Shown here in pieces: positions 51,582 through 59,791 of a DNA stretch of 64,000 nt. How positions within the stretch are numbered: the stretch's first letter is position 1; each line of letters starts with the position of its first letter. The position numbers were made by a program, and so were the translations under genes. Below the pieces are notes generated by a model. The model was not told the DNA's origin and did not search any database. It worked only from the letters and a program-made list of their open reading frames with translations. Source of the stretch: Chloroflexaceae bacterium (GTDB lineage Bacteria > Chloroflexota > Chloroflexia > Chloroflexales > Chloroflexaceae); NCBI GenBank assembly GCA_028282325.1, contig JANQID010000052.1, positions 1 to 64,000 of the forward strand, in the 5' to 3' direction.

Positions 51582-52277
51582 CTAGGGATGTCGATAGCGC
51601 GCCTCTAACAGCTTGCGAGCTTTGCGTTCGGCATTGGGATATCCGACTGCCGCATAGTCGCGCGCGACCGCCTCGGCGTCAAATGCTATGCGATGATGGG
51701 CAATCTGCCAGTTTGCACCATCAAACGTAAGGGTGACATAGACCGCGCGGAGCAGGCCATCGCGCGGAAATCCGACGCTGGCGACATCCACCAGCGTGTA
51801 GCGATCGACCGTACGCACAAACGGCACGTGATAGTGGCCAAACGCGACGATCTCCTGACTGACGCCGTCGAGCAGCGGGCGAATGATCGCCGGGCTGTGA
51901 TCGGGCTTGATCGCTGCGCGCAAATCGCACGGGTTGGCGTGAACCACAAGCAACTCGCGTCCGGGCGCTGCGGCGACGGTTTGTGCGAAAGGCAAATCGT
52001 CAAGCCATTGCAGATCCTCGGCGCTCAGTTGGGCGCGGGTGAAATCATATTCGATGTCGCGCTCGTGAACCACGTCATAATCCGTATTGCCAATGACAAA
52101 ACGCGTATTTGGCAAAGCGCGCAGAATAGCCAGCGACTCAGCCGGACGCGGGCCGTCGGCGACCAGATCGCCCGCCACAATAATCAGGTCGGGCGCAGTC
52201 TCGTGGCGGATATGGGCCAGGACGGCTTCGAGGGCGACGGCGTTGCCATGAATATCAGAGAAAATGACTATGCGCAT
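51582..52277 (-). CDS. Calcineurin-like metallophosphoesterase
   Basis: A 231-residue two-metal phosphoesterase. MRIVIFSDIHGNAVALEAVL has the first aspartate and histidine (DIHGN), IIVAGDLVADGP the second aspartate, FVIGNTDYD the asparagine, and VVHANP plus FGHYHVP supply the metal histidines. ATG 52277 is chosen because AAGAGG precedes it and the conserved core begins at once; an in-frame start at 52310 is unlikely. It sits between glcD and glcE in one run; it could be a phosphoglycolate-type phosphatase, but this is a guess. Confidence 0.9.
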   Translation of the reverse strand: MRIVIFSDIHGNAVALEAVLAHIRHETAPDLIIVAGDLVADGPRPAESLAILRALPNTRFVIGNTDYDVVHERDIEYDFTRAQLSAEDLQWLDDLPFAQTVAAAPGRELLVVHANPCDLRAAIKPDHSPAIIRPLLDGVSQEIVAFGHYHVPFVRTVDRYTLVDVASVGFPRDGLLRAVYVTLTFDGANWQIAHHRIAFDAEAVARDYAAVGYPNAERKARKLLEARYRHP

Positions 52278-52306
52278 AGAGCCTCTTGATTGGCGGCGCT
52301 CACTGC

Positions 52307-53761
52307 TCACATCAGCCTATCCAGCATTGTGGTCTGGCCTACGGACTGGGCGAACGATGTTTTGGCATAGGACTCGTGCAACGGTATGAGCTTGGTTGGG
52401 TTGAGCAGCCCGGTTGGATCAAAAACGGTGCGCAGTTGGCGAAATGCGGCTAGATCATCTGCGGTGAACATCCAGTGGAGATAGGCTCTCTTCTCGATGC
52501 CGATGCCGTGCTCGCCGCTAATCGTACCGCCAACGTCCACACACATGCGCAGAATCTCCTCGCTCGCCGCGACGGCGCGTTCAAGGATGCCAGGGGTGCG
52601 CAGATCGAACAACAAGAGCGGATGCAAATTGCCGTCGCCGGCGTGAAAGATATTGACGATGGTCAGGTCATAGCGATCAGCGACGGTTTCGGTGAAGCGC
52701 AACGCCTCCGGCAAGCGTGATCGTGGCACCACGCCATCCTGAATATGATAGCGCGGCGCGATACGAGCGCAAGCGGCCAGCGCGCCTTTGCGCCCGGCCC
52801 ACAGCCTGGCGCGCTGAGCAGGATCGTTCGCGACTTGCACCTCGCGTGCGCCCATCCGTCGGCAGATTTCGACGATGAGTCTGGCCCAGGTCTTCAACTC
52901 CTCGCGCAAGCCGTCGATTTCGATCAACAACACCGCGCGCGCATCCGCCGGATAGCCGGCATGCACCGACTCCTCGACGGCGGCGATGCCGCGCCCGGCC
53001 AGCATCTCCATAGCCGTAGGAATGATCCCGGCGGCGATAATCGCCGAAACGCTGGCGCTGGCCTGATCCAGGTCATCGTAGATTGCCAGGAAGGTTTGCA
53101 CATCCTCGCTTATCGGGAGCAGGCGCACCGTCACCTCGGTGATAATGCCCAACGTGCCCTCGTTGCCCACCATAACGCCCAACAGATCATAGCCCGGCTC
53201 ATCGGGGGCGAGGCTGCCCAGGTGCGCGATACTGCCATCGCTTAACACCACCGTCGCTGCCAGAACGTGGTTAGTCATTACGCCATACTTCAGGCAGTAC
53301 GGCCCGCCGGCGTTGGTTGCCGCGTTGCCGCCGATGGTGCAAGAACGCTGACTGCTTGGATCGGGGGCGAAGTGCAGCCCATAATCCGCTGCTTGCTCGC
53401 TCAACGTCAGATTCACGGCGCCGGCCTGCACAACTGCCGTGCGATTATGCGGATCGATGGCTATGATCGTATTCATCCGCGCCAGCGAAATGACAACCCC
53501 ACCCGATTCGGCGACGCTTCCGCCGCTCAGTCCGGTGCCCGCGCCGCGGGCGACCACCGGGCGTCCATGCGCGACGGTGATACGTACGACGGCGGCGACT
53601 TCATCGGTGGTGGCTGGGACGGTGACGATCTGCGGCAGCGCCTGATCGAGCGACGAGCCGTCGTATTCGTAGAGCATCAATTCTTCGGGACGATGCAACA
53701 CCCCACGCTCGCCGAGCACCTCTACGAGAGCCGCGATTAATTGAGAACAGGATCCCGGCAT
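52307..53761 (-). CDS. glcD: Glycolate oxidase subunit GlcD (FAD-linked oxidase)
   Basis: A 484-residue FAD-linked oxidase of the VAO/PCMH family, the catalytic subunit of the glycolate or D-lactate dehydrogenase complex. PVVARGAGTGLSGGSVAESGG is the FAD-binding loop, DPSSQRSCTIGGNAATNAGG the second FAD contact, and the C-terminal GTISGEHGIGIEKRAYL carries the active-site histidine (GEHGIG). It begins 5 bp after the membrane protein stop and is followed by the phosphoesterase, then glcE. The lack of glcF is notable; otherwise the gene is complete and normal in length. Confidence 0.93.
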   Translation of the reverse strand: MPGSCSQLIAALVEVLGERGVLHRPEELMLYEYDGSSLDQALPQIVTVPATTDEVAAVVRITVAHGRPVVARGAGTGLSGGSVAESGGVVISLARMNTIIAIDPHNRTAVVQAGAVNLTLSEQAADYGLHFAPDPSSQRSCTIGGNAATNAGGPYCLKYGVMTNHVLAATVVLSDGSIAHLGSLAPDEPGYDLLGVMVGNEGTLGIITEVTVRLLPISEDVQTFLAIYDDLDQASASVSAIIAAGIIPTAMEMLAGRGIAAVEESVHAGYPADARAVLLIEIDGLREELKTWARLIVEICRRMGAREVQVANDPAQRARLWAGRKGALAACARIAPRYHIQDGVVPRSRLPEALRFTETVADRYDLTIVNIFHAGDGNLHPLLLFDLRTPGILERAVAASEEILRMCVDVGGTISGEHGIGIEKRAYLHWMFTADDLAAFRQLRTVFDPTGLLNPTKLIPLHESYAKTSFAQSVGQTTMLDRLM

Positions 53762-53766
53762 CAGGG

Positions 53767-54222
53767 TTACCGCTTGCTACGCACACGCTGGCGCAGATCA
53801 ACAGCAGGGCGTCGGAAGGTCAATATGTCGATCATACCACGCGGATAGTATTGGGCGATCATCGTGACGCCTCCACGCGAGCGCCAGGCGATGGATAGCC
53901 CCAACGCGATCAAGAGAAGCACGCCGCTGAGGATTCCGTTGAGCGGCTGTTGTGTGATCTGTACCAGCGTTATATAGGTAAAAAGGAGACCAATGCATAT
54001 CGCTTGACCTACAGGCAGCAGGATGAGCCGATTGCTTACCTGACGATAGGCATTCATATATGCAATCACCCACCAGACTTCAAATACGACCACCAGGATG
54101 GTTAATGCAACCAGCACGAGTAACTCCTCAACAAGCGCGTCAGGATTATCAATGTGTCCAGGCGCGTATGCCGCACTCTTCCATTCATCAAATGATAGCA
54201 CATCCTTTGCTTTGTATGCCAA
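53767..54222 (-). CDS. Predicted membrane protein, unknown
   Basis: A 151-residue protein I do not recognise. Three hydrophobic segments lie at about residues 32-53, 65-87 and 94-111. The N-terminal 30 residues are polar and acidic, and the C-terminus is basic (RRPAVDLRQRVRSKR), giving a likely cytoplasmic tail by the positive-inside rule. It stops 5 bp before glcD on the same strand, so it probably leads that operon and may anchor the glycolate-oxidase complex to the membrane. The repeat element at 54287 lies just upstream of its start. Confidence 0.7.
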   Translation of the reverse strand: MAYKAKDVLSFDEWKSAAYAPGHIDNPDALVEELLVLVALTILVVVFEVWWVIAYMNAYRQVSNRLILLPVGQAICIGLLFTYITLVQITQQPLNGILSGVLLLIALGLSIAWRSRGGVTMIAQYYPRGMIDILTFRRPAVDLRQRVRSKR

Positions 54223-54286
54223 TGACTATGGTGTTTCGTTTTTACAGCGTCTTGCCCGTATGCTATAATCGCCGCCTGATTGTCGT

Positions 54287-54425
54287 TACCAAACGATGCT
54301 ACCCATGCCGCATGGCACCCTGAACGGAGCCGCAGGCAGCGTGAAGGGTCTCGGCATTGTGGGAATCTACGATTCTTCGCTGCGCTCAGAATGACACCAG
54401 GCGGTGTCTCCCATATTGTTTGGTA
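54287..54425 (-). mobile_element. 139-bp MITE-like repeat, copy 3 (inverted)
   Basis: The reverse complement of the copies at 4841 and 18117, again exactly 139 bp, with TACCAAAC and GTTTGGTA ends. It is flanked on both sides by GT, a possible 2-bp duplication. It fills most of the divergent gap between the membrane protein and the glycosyltransferase, ending 22 bp before the latter's start, so it may carry or disrupt promoters. Confidence 0.8.
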
Positions 54426-54447
54426 GTATCTGCATTTGAGGAAGGTT

Positions 54448-55227
54448 ATGCCTGAACGTCCGAGCATTACTGCTTTCTTTCCTGCATACAATGATGCCGG
54501 CACTATTGCCAGCATGGTTATAGCAGCGGTAAATACCCTGGAAGAGCTGACCGACGATTACGAAGTGATTGTTGTGGAGAACGGCAGCACTGACTACACT
54601 GTCGAAATATTAGAATCCCTGGCCCGGCGCTGCGAGCGACTCCGCGTTTTGTCCCACTCCGAACCGCTCGGATATGGCGGCGCATTGCGGGTTGGGTTCG
54701 CCAACGCTACAAAAGACCTGATTTTTTACACCGATGGCGATGCGCAATATGATCCGCACGAACTGCGGTTGTTAGCGCAGGCGCTGCGTGATGACATCGA
54801 TGTGGTCAACGGATGGAAAATCCATCGCAACGATCCATTTCATCGGATTATCATCGGTCGGCTGTATCACCACATTGTCAAGCTGCTCTTCGATTTCAAG
54901 CTGCGCGACGTTGATTGTGACTTCCGCTTGATTCGCCGTGACGCATTGGAGGTTATCGATCTGGAGTCGGACAGCGGGACGATCTGTCTTGAGCTTGTCA
55001 AGAAGATGCAGGATGCTGAGTTCACATTTGCCGAAGTTCCGGTTCACCACTATCACCGTACCTATGGCAAAAGCCAGTTTTTTAACTTTCCGCGCCTCTG
55101 GCGTACGGGCGTTCAGCTACTTGATCTCTGGTGGAAACTCGCGATCCGGCGTTCGCATATGCGCAGCATCGCGCAACGACGCAGGGCGCTGATCCAGAAG
55201 CGCGCCAGCTCGCAAAGCTGGCCGTGA
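54448..55227 (+). CDS. Family 2 glycosyltransferase (dolichol-phosphate mannosyltransferase-like)
   Basis: A 259-residue GT-A fold glycosyltransferase. ITAFFPAYNDAGTIASMV is the nucleotide-binding start, EVIVVENGSTDYT the second conserved block, and FYTDGDAQYDP holds the DxD metal site. DVDCDFRLIRRDAL is typical of DPM1-like enzymes acting on polyprenyl phosphates. No membrane anchor helices are visible, so it is a soluble or peripheral type. ATG 54448 has AGGAAGG upstream; the in-frame TTG 54436 is rejected. The next two genes, a large membrane protein and an epimerase, suggest a cell-surface glycan pathway. Confidence 0.92.
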   Translation: MPERPSITAFFPAYNDAGTIASMVIAAVNTLEELTDDYEVIVVENGSTDYTVEILESLARRCERLRVLSHSEPLGYGGALRVGFANATKDLIFYTDGDAQYDPHELRLLAQALRDDIDVVNGWKIHRNDPFHRIIIGRLYHHIVKLLFDFKLRDVDCDFRLIRRDALEVIDLESDSGTICLELVKKMQDAEFTFAEVPVHHYHRTYGKSQFFNFPRLWRTGVQLLDLWWKLAIRRSHMRSIAQRRRALIQKRASSQSWP

Positions 55228-55237
55228 TCAAACATCC

Positions 55238-57319
55238 ATGATAGTCGAACAAGCCGCCCGCCTGAATCCTCCTGCTCGCAAACCAATTCATCACATCCTG
55301 TTGTCCTGGCTCCTGGCAATGGCGTCACTATTCTGGTCGCGCGGTGCCGTGCTAGGAATCATCGCGGGAGTATGGGTGGTTACCCTGATCGTCTATCAAT
55401 TTCCTGTGCAGGCAACGCTTAGTCTAACCGATCAGCCTTCACCTGTGCGCATCTTATGGGCATATCCGCCTGAGGCTGCGACCGTAGGCGGGCAACGCTG
55501 GACGTCGTCGCACGCAACGATTATCGTGCCGGGGGTCGGCAGCGGGAGGGTATGGGTGCGGCTGCGCTTCTTCGGCGGCGCGCAGGATGGCGCCGGACGC
55601 GTGTTGACGATTCAGTCTGGCGAACAAACCGTTGTTCGGACTCCGATCCGCCCGGATTGGCAAGAAATCCGGCTGTTGACTCCCCTCGAAGCAATCGATG
55701 CAACGACGGGCGATCTGGCGTTGACACTGGCAATTCCTCCGTTTACCGTTATTGATGATGAACGCGTGTTGGGTGTTTCGCTTCACGAGATGCACGTCAG
55801 TGTCGTGCCTGACTCTCCCTGGATGCCAATCGAGCGTGTAGGGCGGCTGGCGCTCATTGCGCTGCTGCTGTTCTGGTCGCTACGGGCCACGGGATTGCCC
55901 ATCCGCTGGTCGCTCATTAGCGTGGGTGCGGCGTTTCTTGGTCTGGCGTGGTTGATTGCTGGCGGGAATGGGCAGGATATGGCGCTCCGCTTGCAGGGCG
56001 CATTGGCAGTCGCGGTGCTGGTGCAAGTCTTGCCCATCACGCTGGCGCTGGCATTGATCGTGCTCGGCGCAACGTCGGCCTGGGGATGGCGGCGAGTGCA
56101 ACTATGGGCGATTGCCGTGCGCGGCGCGGTGCTCCTGATATTCACCTTGCGCCTGGCCGGTCTGATGCATCCTCAGTTTGTGCCGATTGATCATGGCCTG
56201 CGGGCGCACCAGTTGCTGCATATCGCCAGCGGACGCGAGTTCCTGGTGCGCGATCAGCTTGAGCAGCAGTGGGAATGGGGAACCAGCGAGCCGATTCCTT
56301 ACTCATTGCTGACCTACTATCTGCTACTGCCGCTGACGCTAATCTGGCAGGATCAGAGCGCGTTGATCGGCGCGGTGAAGGTTGTTTCGTCGGCGCTTGA
56401 GGCTGGTGTGCCGCTGATGCTATGGGCATTGCTGCGCGGCGCTCCTCTGCAGAATGCGGCGGCAGCGGGGGCGAGCCTCTGCTATGCGGCGCTGCCGGCA
56501 GGCTATCTGTTTTTTCACGATGGCAGCTTTCCGACCACGATCGGAATCTGGTTGACGCTTCTGGCCCTCGTGGCAGTGCGCTGGATCGTCGCCAACCACG
56601 AGGCGACAGGCGGTTCGGTCTCAGTCGGCGCGCGCAGGGTCATTCCCTATGTTCTGGGGGTTGGCTTGCTGGCATCGGCATTTGGTGCGTATGTCACCCA
56701 TATCGCGTTTGTGCCGTTTTTGACATTGACGCTGGCGGCAAGTTTGTACTGGTTGGGCGGCGCGCCGCCCTTACGCCGCGCGGCGCTGTCGATCATTCTG
56801 ACGCTGGCGCTGGCATTGCCGATTGGTTGGGCGCTCGCCTACGCGAGCTATACCCGCACGCTGATCGAACGAACGATACCGGCGTTCTTGGGCCTGATCG
56901 CCGCCGAAGGCTCGGTCGGTCAGAACAGCGAACTCTTTTTCGGAACGCCGATCAATTCCTTCGCCGAGCATATGGTCGCCCACTTTCGGGTGTGGCCCGC
57001 GGCGCTCGCTGCGGTCACGCTGGTCGTGCTCTTCATTCGAGCGCGTTCGAGCTTTAGCATGCATCTTGGTCTGGCCTTCACTGTGTTCCTGGCCGCCACA
57101 TCGCTCGCCGAACGCTGGTTTGGCTTGTGGAACAAACATATGGTCTTTGCCGCGCCGGGAATCGCGATGCTGGCCGGCATCGGGTTAGCCTGGCTCTGGC
57201 GGCGTGGTTGGGCCGGGCGCATCGTATGCGTCGGGTTGCTGCTGTACTTGTTTGGCGCAAGCACGTTTGCCTGGGCGAATCGCAGCTTGTGGTACATTTT
57301 GCCTCCGGAGGCGCTGTAA
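55238..57319 (+). CDS. Large polytopic membrane protein, glycosyltransferase-like
   Basis: A 693-residue membrane protein. A helix near residues 20-55 is followed by a soluble beta-rich domain (about 65-190), then at least ten hydrophobic helices to the end. The layout (many helices, an early extracytoplasmic domain, segments such as PIDHGLRAHQLLHIASGREFL and SFPTTIGIWLTLLALV) resembles polyprenyl-phosphate sugar transferases of the GT-C class. The usual DxD or DE motif after the first helix is not evident, so activity is uncertain. It starts 10 bp after the glycosyltransferase and overlaps the epimerase start (TAATG), so the three form one operon. Confidence 0.75.
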   Translation: MIVEQAARLNPPARKPIHHILLSWLLAMASLFWSRGAVLGIIAGVWVVTLIVYQFPVQATLSLTDQPSPVRILWAYPPEAATVGGQRWTSSHATIIVPGVGSGRVWVRLRFFGGAQDGAGRVLTIQSGEQTVVRTPIRPDWQEIRLLTPLEAIDATTGDLALTLAIPPFTVIDDERVLGVSLHEMHVSVVPDSPWMPIERVGRLALIALLLFWSLRATGLPIRWSLISVGAAFLGLAWLIAGGNGQDMALRLQGALAVAVLVQVLPITLALALIVLGATSAWGWRRVQLWAIAVRGAVLLIFTLRLAGLMHPQFVPIDHGLRAHQLLHIASGREFLVRDQLEQQWEWGTSEPIPYSLLTYYLLLPLTLIWQDQSALIGAVKVVSSALEAGVPLMLWALLRGAPLQNAAAAGASLCYAALPAGYLFFHDGSFPTTIGIWLTLLALVAVRWIVANHEATGGSVSVGARRVIPYVLGVGLLASAFGAYVTHIAFVPFLTLTLAASLYWLGGAPPLRRAALSIILTLALALPIGWALAYASYTRTLIERTIPAFLGLIAAEGSVGQNSELFFGTPINSFAEHMVAHFRVWPAALAAVTLVVLFIRARSSFSMHLGLAFTVFLAATSLAERWFGLWNKHMVFAAPGIAMLAGIGLAWLWRRGWAGRIVCVGLLLYLFGASTFAWANRSLWYILPPEAL

Positions 57320-58314
57320 TGGATTCATACATTGATGCATTTGCCAATGCCCGCGTGCTGATTACCGGCGGTCTAGGATTTATTGGGAGCAATCTGGCGC
57401 GGCGTCTGGTCGATATTGGCGCCAGGGTGACACTGATTGACTCGCTCATCCCTGAGTATGGCGGCAATTTATACAATATCGCCGGCATTGAGGACCGCGT
57501 GCGGGTGAATATTGCCGACGTGCGCGACGAGTACTCTATGGATTACCTGGTGCAAGGACAGGACTATCTCTTTAACCTGGCCGGTCAGACCAGTCATATG
57601 GACTCGATGCGCGATCCCTATACCGACCTGGAGATTAACTGCCGTTCGCAGATATCGATTCTGGAAGCATGCCGCAAGCACAACCAGGATATCCAGATTG
57701 TGTATGCCAGCACACGGCAGATCTACGGCAAACCCGACTATCTGCCTGTTGATGAGCGGCATCTCCTGCATCCCACCGATGTCAATGGCATCAATAAAAT
57801 GGCCGGCGAGTGGTACCACATCATCTATAACAATGTGTACGGTATTCGTGCGTGCGCCCTGCGCTTGACCAATACCTACGGGCCGCGTATGCGTGTGAAG
57901 GATGCGCGCCAGACCTTCCTGGGCATCTGGATCAAGCGCTTGATCGACCGGGAGATGATCCAGGTATGGGGCGATGGAACGCAGATACGCGATTTTACCT
58001 ATGTTGACGATTGCGTGGAGGCGCTCTTAATGTCGGCGGCTTCGAGCTCTGCAAAGGGGCAGATCTTCAATTTGGGCAGCGACGAAACGATTAACTTGAG
58101 CGATCTTGCGGCGCTCCTGGTTGAGATCGATGGCGGCGGCGCGTATGAAATCATTCCCTACCCGGAGGATCGCAAGCCGATCGACATCGGCGACTATTAC
58201 GGCGATTATCGCCTGATCCAGGGGCGGTTGGGCTGGCGTCCGCGCGTGATATTGCGCGCCGGGCTGGAGCGCACGATAGCGTTCTATCGTGAACACCGCG
58301 ACTATTACTGGTAG
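57319..58314 (+). CDS. NAD-dependent epimerase/dehydratase with Tyr-to-Asn at the catalytic site
   Basis: A 331-residue extended SDR. GGLGFIGSNLARRL is the NAD-binding loop near residue 17, and IVYASTRQIYG supplies the serine/threonine. The usual catalytic YxxxK reads N-G-I-N-K (TDVNGINKMAGEWYH), so the tyrosine appears replaced by asparagine while the lysine is kept. A neighbouring tyrosine or another residue may take its place, or the enzyme may bind rather than convert its sugar. GDGTQIRDFTYVDD is the standard sugar-binding stretch. The ATG overlaps the stop of the membrane protein, and it likely makes the nucleotide sugar for the glycosyltransferases. Confidence 0.85.
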   Translation: MDSYIDAFANARVLITGGLGFIGSNLARRLVDIGARVTLIDSLIPEYGGNLYNIAGIEDRVRVNIADVRDEYSMDYLVQGQDYLFNLAGQTSHMDSMRDPYTDLEINCRSQISILEACRKHNQDIQIVYASTRQIYGKPDYLPVDERHLLHPTDVNGINKMAGEWYHIIYNNVYGIRACALRLTNTYGPRMRVKDARQTFLGIWIKRLIDREMIQVWGDGTQIRDFTYVDDCVEALLMSAASSSAKGQIFNLGSDETINLSDLAALLVEIDGGGAYEIIPYPEDRKPIDIGDYYGDYRLIQGRLGWRPRVILRAGLERTIAFYREHRDYYW

Positions 58315-58429
58315 ATGATACGGCGTAGCGTGACGCAACAACGCCGCGAACATGACCGTCACATAGGTAGTTGTACAAACAAACACTACAATATGCGCAA
58401 CCCGATTATGGTCGTGAAGGAGTCTGACG

Positions 58430-58939
58430 GTGAATATGCCTATGTCGCGGCTTATGCGCAGCCGCACTGATAAAATGATCGCCGGCGTGTCCGGCGGAAT
58501 TGGCAACTATCTGGGCATTGATTCGGTCATTGTACGAATCTGCTTTGTCTTTCTGGCGTTCCTCGGCTGGGGGCTGCTGTTATACCCTATTCTCTGGATA
58601 ATTATGCCGCTGGAACCCGCTCCGGCGGATTGGCCCGGCTCCAAGCCTGACGATGATCCGAACGCCCTTTTTGTCGGCGGTGGTCGGCAGCAGGTGCGCT
58701 ATGATCCAATGACCGGCGCACCACTCGATCCCGATCAAGATATCCCGATCCGCAACGTTACGCCGCCGGGTAACTCGACGGAACGGAATACCCAGCGTGG
58801 CCGCATACTGGGGATTGCGTTGCTTGGCGTAGGGGTGTTGCTGATCCTGAAGATGATATTGCCGGGCGGATTGGCTCCGTACATTCTGCCGGCGCTGTTG
58901 ATCGGCTGGGGGATCTGGATGCTCCGTCGCGCGCGCTAA
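58430..58939 (+). CDS. PspC-domain membrane protein
   Basis: A 169-residue protein. The N-terminal PspC domain is RSRTDKMIAGVSGGIGNYLGID, followed by VIVRICFVFLAFLGWGLLLYPILWII. A hydrophilic loop (about 65-118) precedes two closely spaced hydrophobic helices at the C-terminus. PspC proteins sense envelope stress or regulate phage-shock responses; no PspA or PspB neighbour is seen. GTG 58430 has AAGGAG 8 bp upstream; in-frame ATGs follow at 58436 and 58442. It follows the epimerase after 115 bp. Confidence 0.88.
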   Translation: MNMPMSRLMRSRTDKMIAGVSGGIGNYLGIDSVIVRICFVFLAFLGWGLLLYPILWIIMPLEPAPADWPGSKPDDDPNALFVGGGRQQVRYDPMTGAPLDPDQDIPIRNVTPPGNSTERNTQRGRILGIALLGVGVLLILKMILPGGLAPYILPALLIGWGIWMLRRAR

Positions 58940-58979
58940 AACAGCAACGACATTGCGCCGTTCGCGCCTGTTGTGCAGC

Positions 58980-59639
58980 TTATCCGCTTTGGGCAAGCTC
59001 ACGCAGGCGCGATGGATTCAGGAGAGTGATGCCGGAATGATCGATGTCGAGCAGACGGGCGGCGCGAAACTGGTTGATCACTTTTGTTACCGTCTCACGA
59101 TACGCGTTGATCATTTCGGCCAGTTGTTGGTGCGTGCGTCGAGGCAGCCGTGACCGCTGGTGGCCGTCGGCGCTGTCGGCCATATCCAGCAAGAGCGATG
59201 CCAATCGGGCCGGTACTGATTTGAACGCCACTTCCTCTAGGCGGCGACTCACCATCATCTGATATTGCCCCAGGGCTTCGATCATCGCCAGCCGCAGGTC
59301 GGCCTGTTGGAGCAGGGCCTGATACAGGGCTTCACGCGGCGCCTCAATAACGCAGGATGTTTTCACTGCCTCCGCGAACGTATCATACGTTGCGCTTCCG
59401 GTTAGAACAATATGCCCGAAGATCTGCCCTGGCTCAATCACTTTCAATGTCAATACGCGCCCGCTTGAAGAAAGCAACTGTAAGCTAATCTGACCGGATT
59501 GGAGCAGGTAAAGCGATCGCGGCGGCTGGCTGGGCGTGTAGATGAAGCTATGACGCCGGAAAATCGCGATAATGCTGCGCGGCATCAGTTGTTCCCACAG
59601 CTTGTGGTATTGGCCGAATTGCTGTTCTGCCGATTGCAT
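58980..59639 (-). CDS. Crp/Fnr-family transcriptional regulator
   Basis: A 219-residue regulator. The cyclic-nucleotide-binding-type beta barrel lies at about residues 20-115 (RRHSFIYTPSQPPRSLYLLQSGQISLQL, then PGQIFGHIVL). A dimer helix follows, and the winged helix-turn-helix is RTHQQLAEMINAYRETVTKVINQF near residues 168-191. The cAMP ligands are not fully conserved, so the effector is unknown. No N-terminal cysteine cluster is seen, so it is not an oxygen sensor of the Fnr type. ATG 59639 has AGAGGAG 7 bp upstream; the longer form from 59717 is rejected. Its promoter is at 59751-59779. Confidence 0.92.
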   Translation of the reverse strand: MQSAEQQFGQYHKLWEQLMPRSIIAIFRRHSFIYTPSQPPRSLYLLQSGQISLQLLSSSGRVLTLKVIEPGQIFGHIVLTGSATYDTFAEAVKTSCVIEAPREALYQALLQQADLRLAMIEALGQYQMMVSRRLEEVAFKSVPARLASLLLDMADSADGHQRSRLPRRTHQQLAEMINAYRETVTKVINQFRAARLLDIDHSGITLLNPSRLRELAQSG

Positions 59640-59750
59640 CGCGATACTCCTCTTGCCCTGCTTGATCGGGCATAACGCCGTCTTCAACATGTGAATATTG
59701 ACGGTACGCGCGACCATTATTGCGAAACGCTTGAGATATTCTGCATACCT

Positions 59751-59779
59751 ATTGTAGCATAAGCTTGATGAATTCTGAA
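59751..59779 (-). promoter_or_regulatory. Promoter of the Crp/Fnr regulator gene
   Basis: On the minus strand: TTCAGA (59779-59774), a 17-bp spacer and TACAAT (59756-59751). It gives a leader of about 105 nt to the ATG at 59639. Confidence 0.55.
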
Positions 59780-59791
59780 TATAAGCTACGC

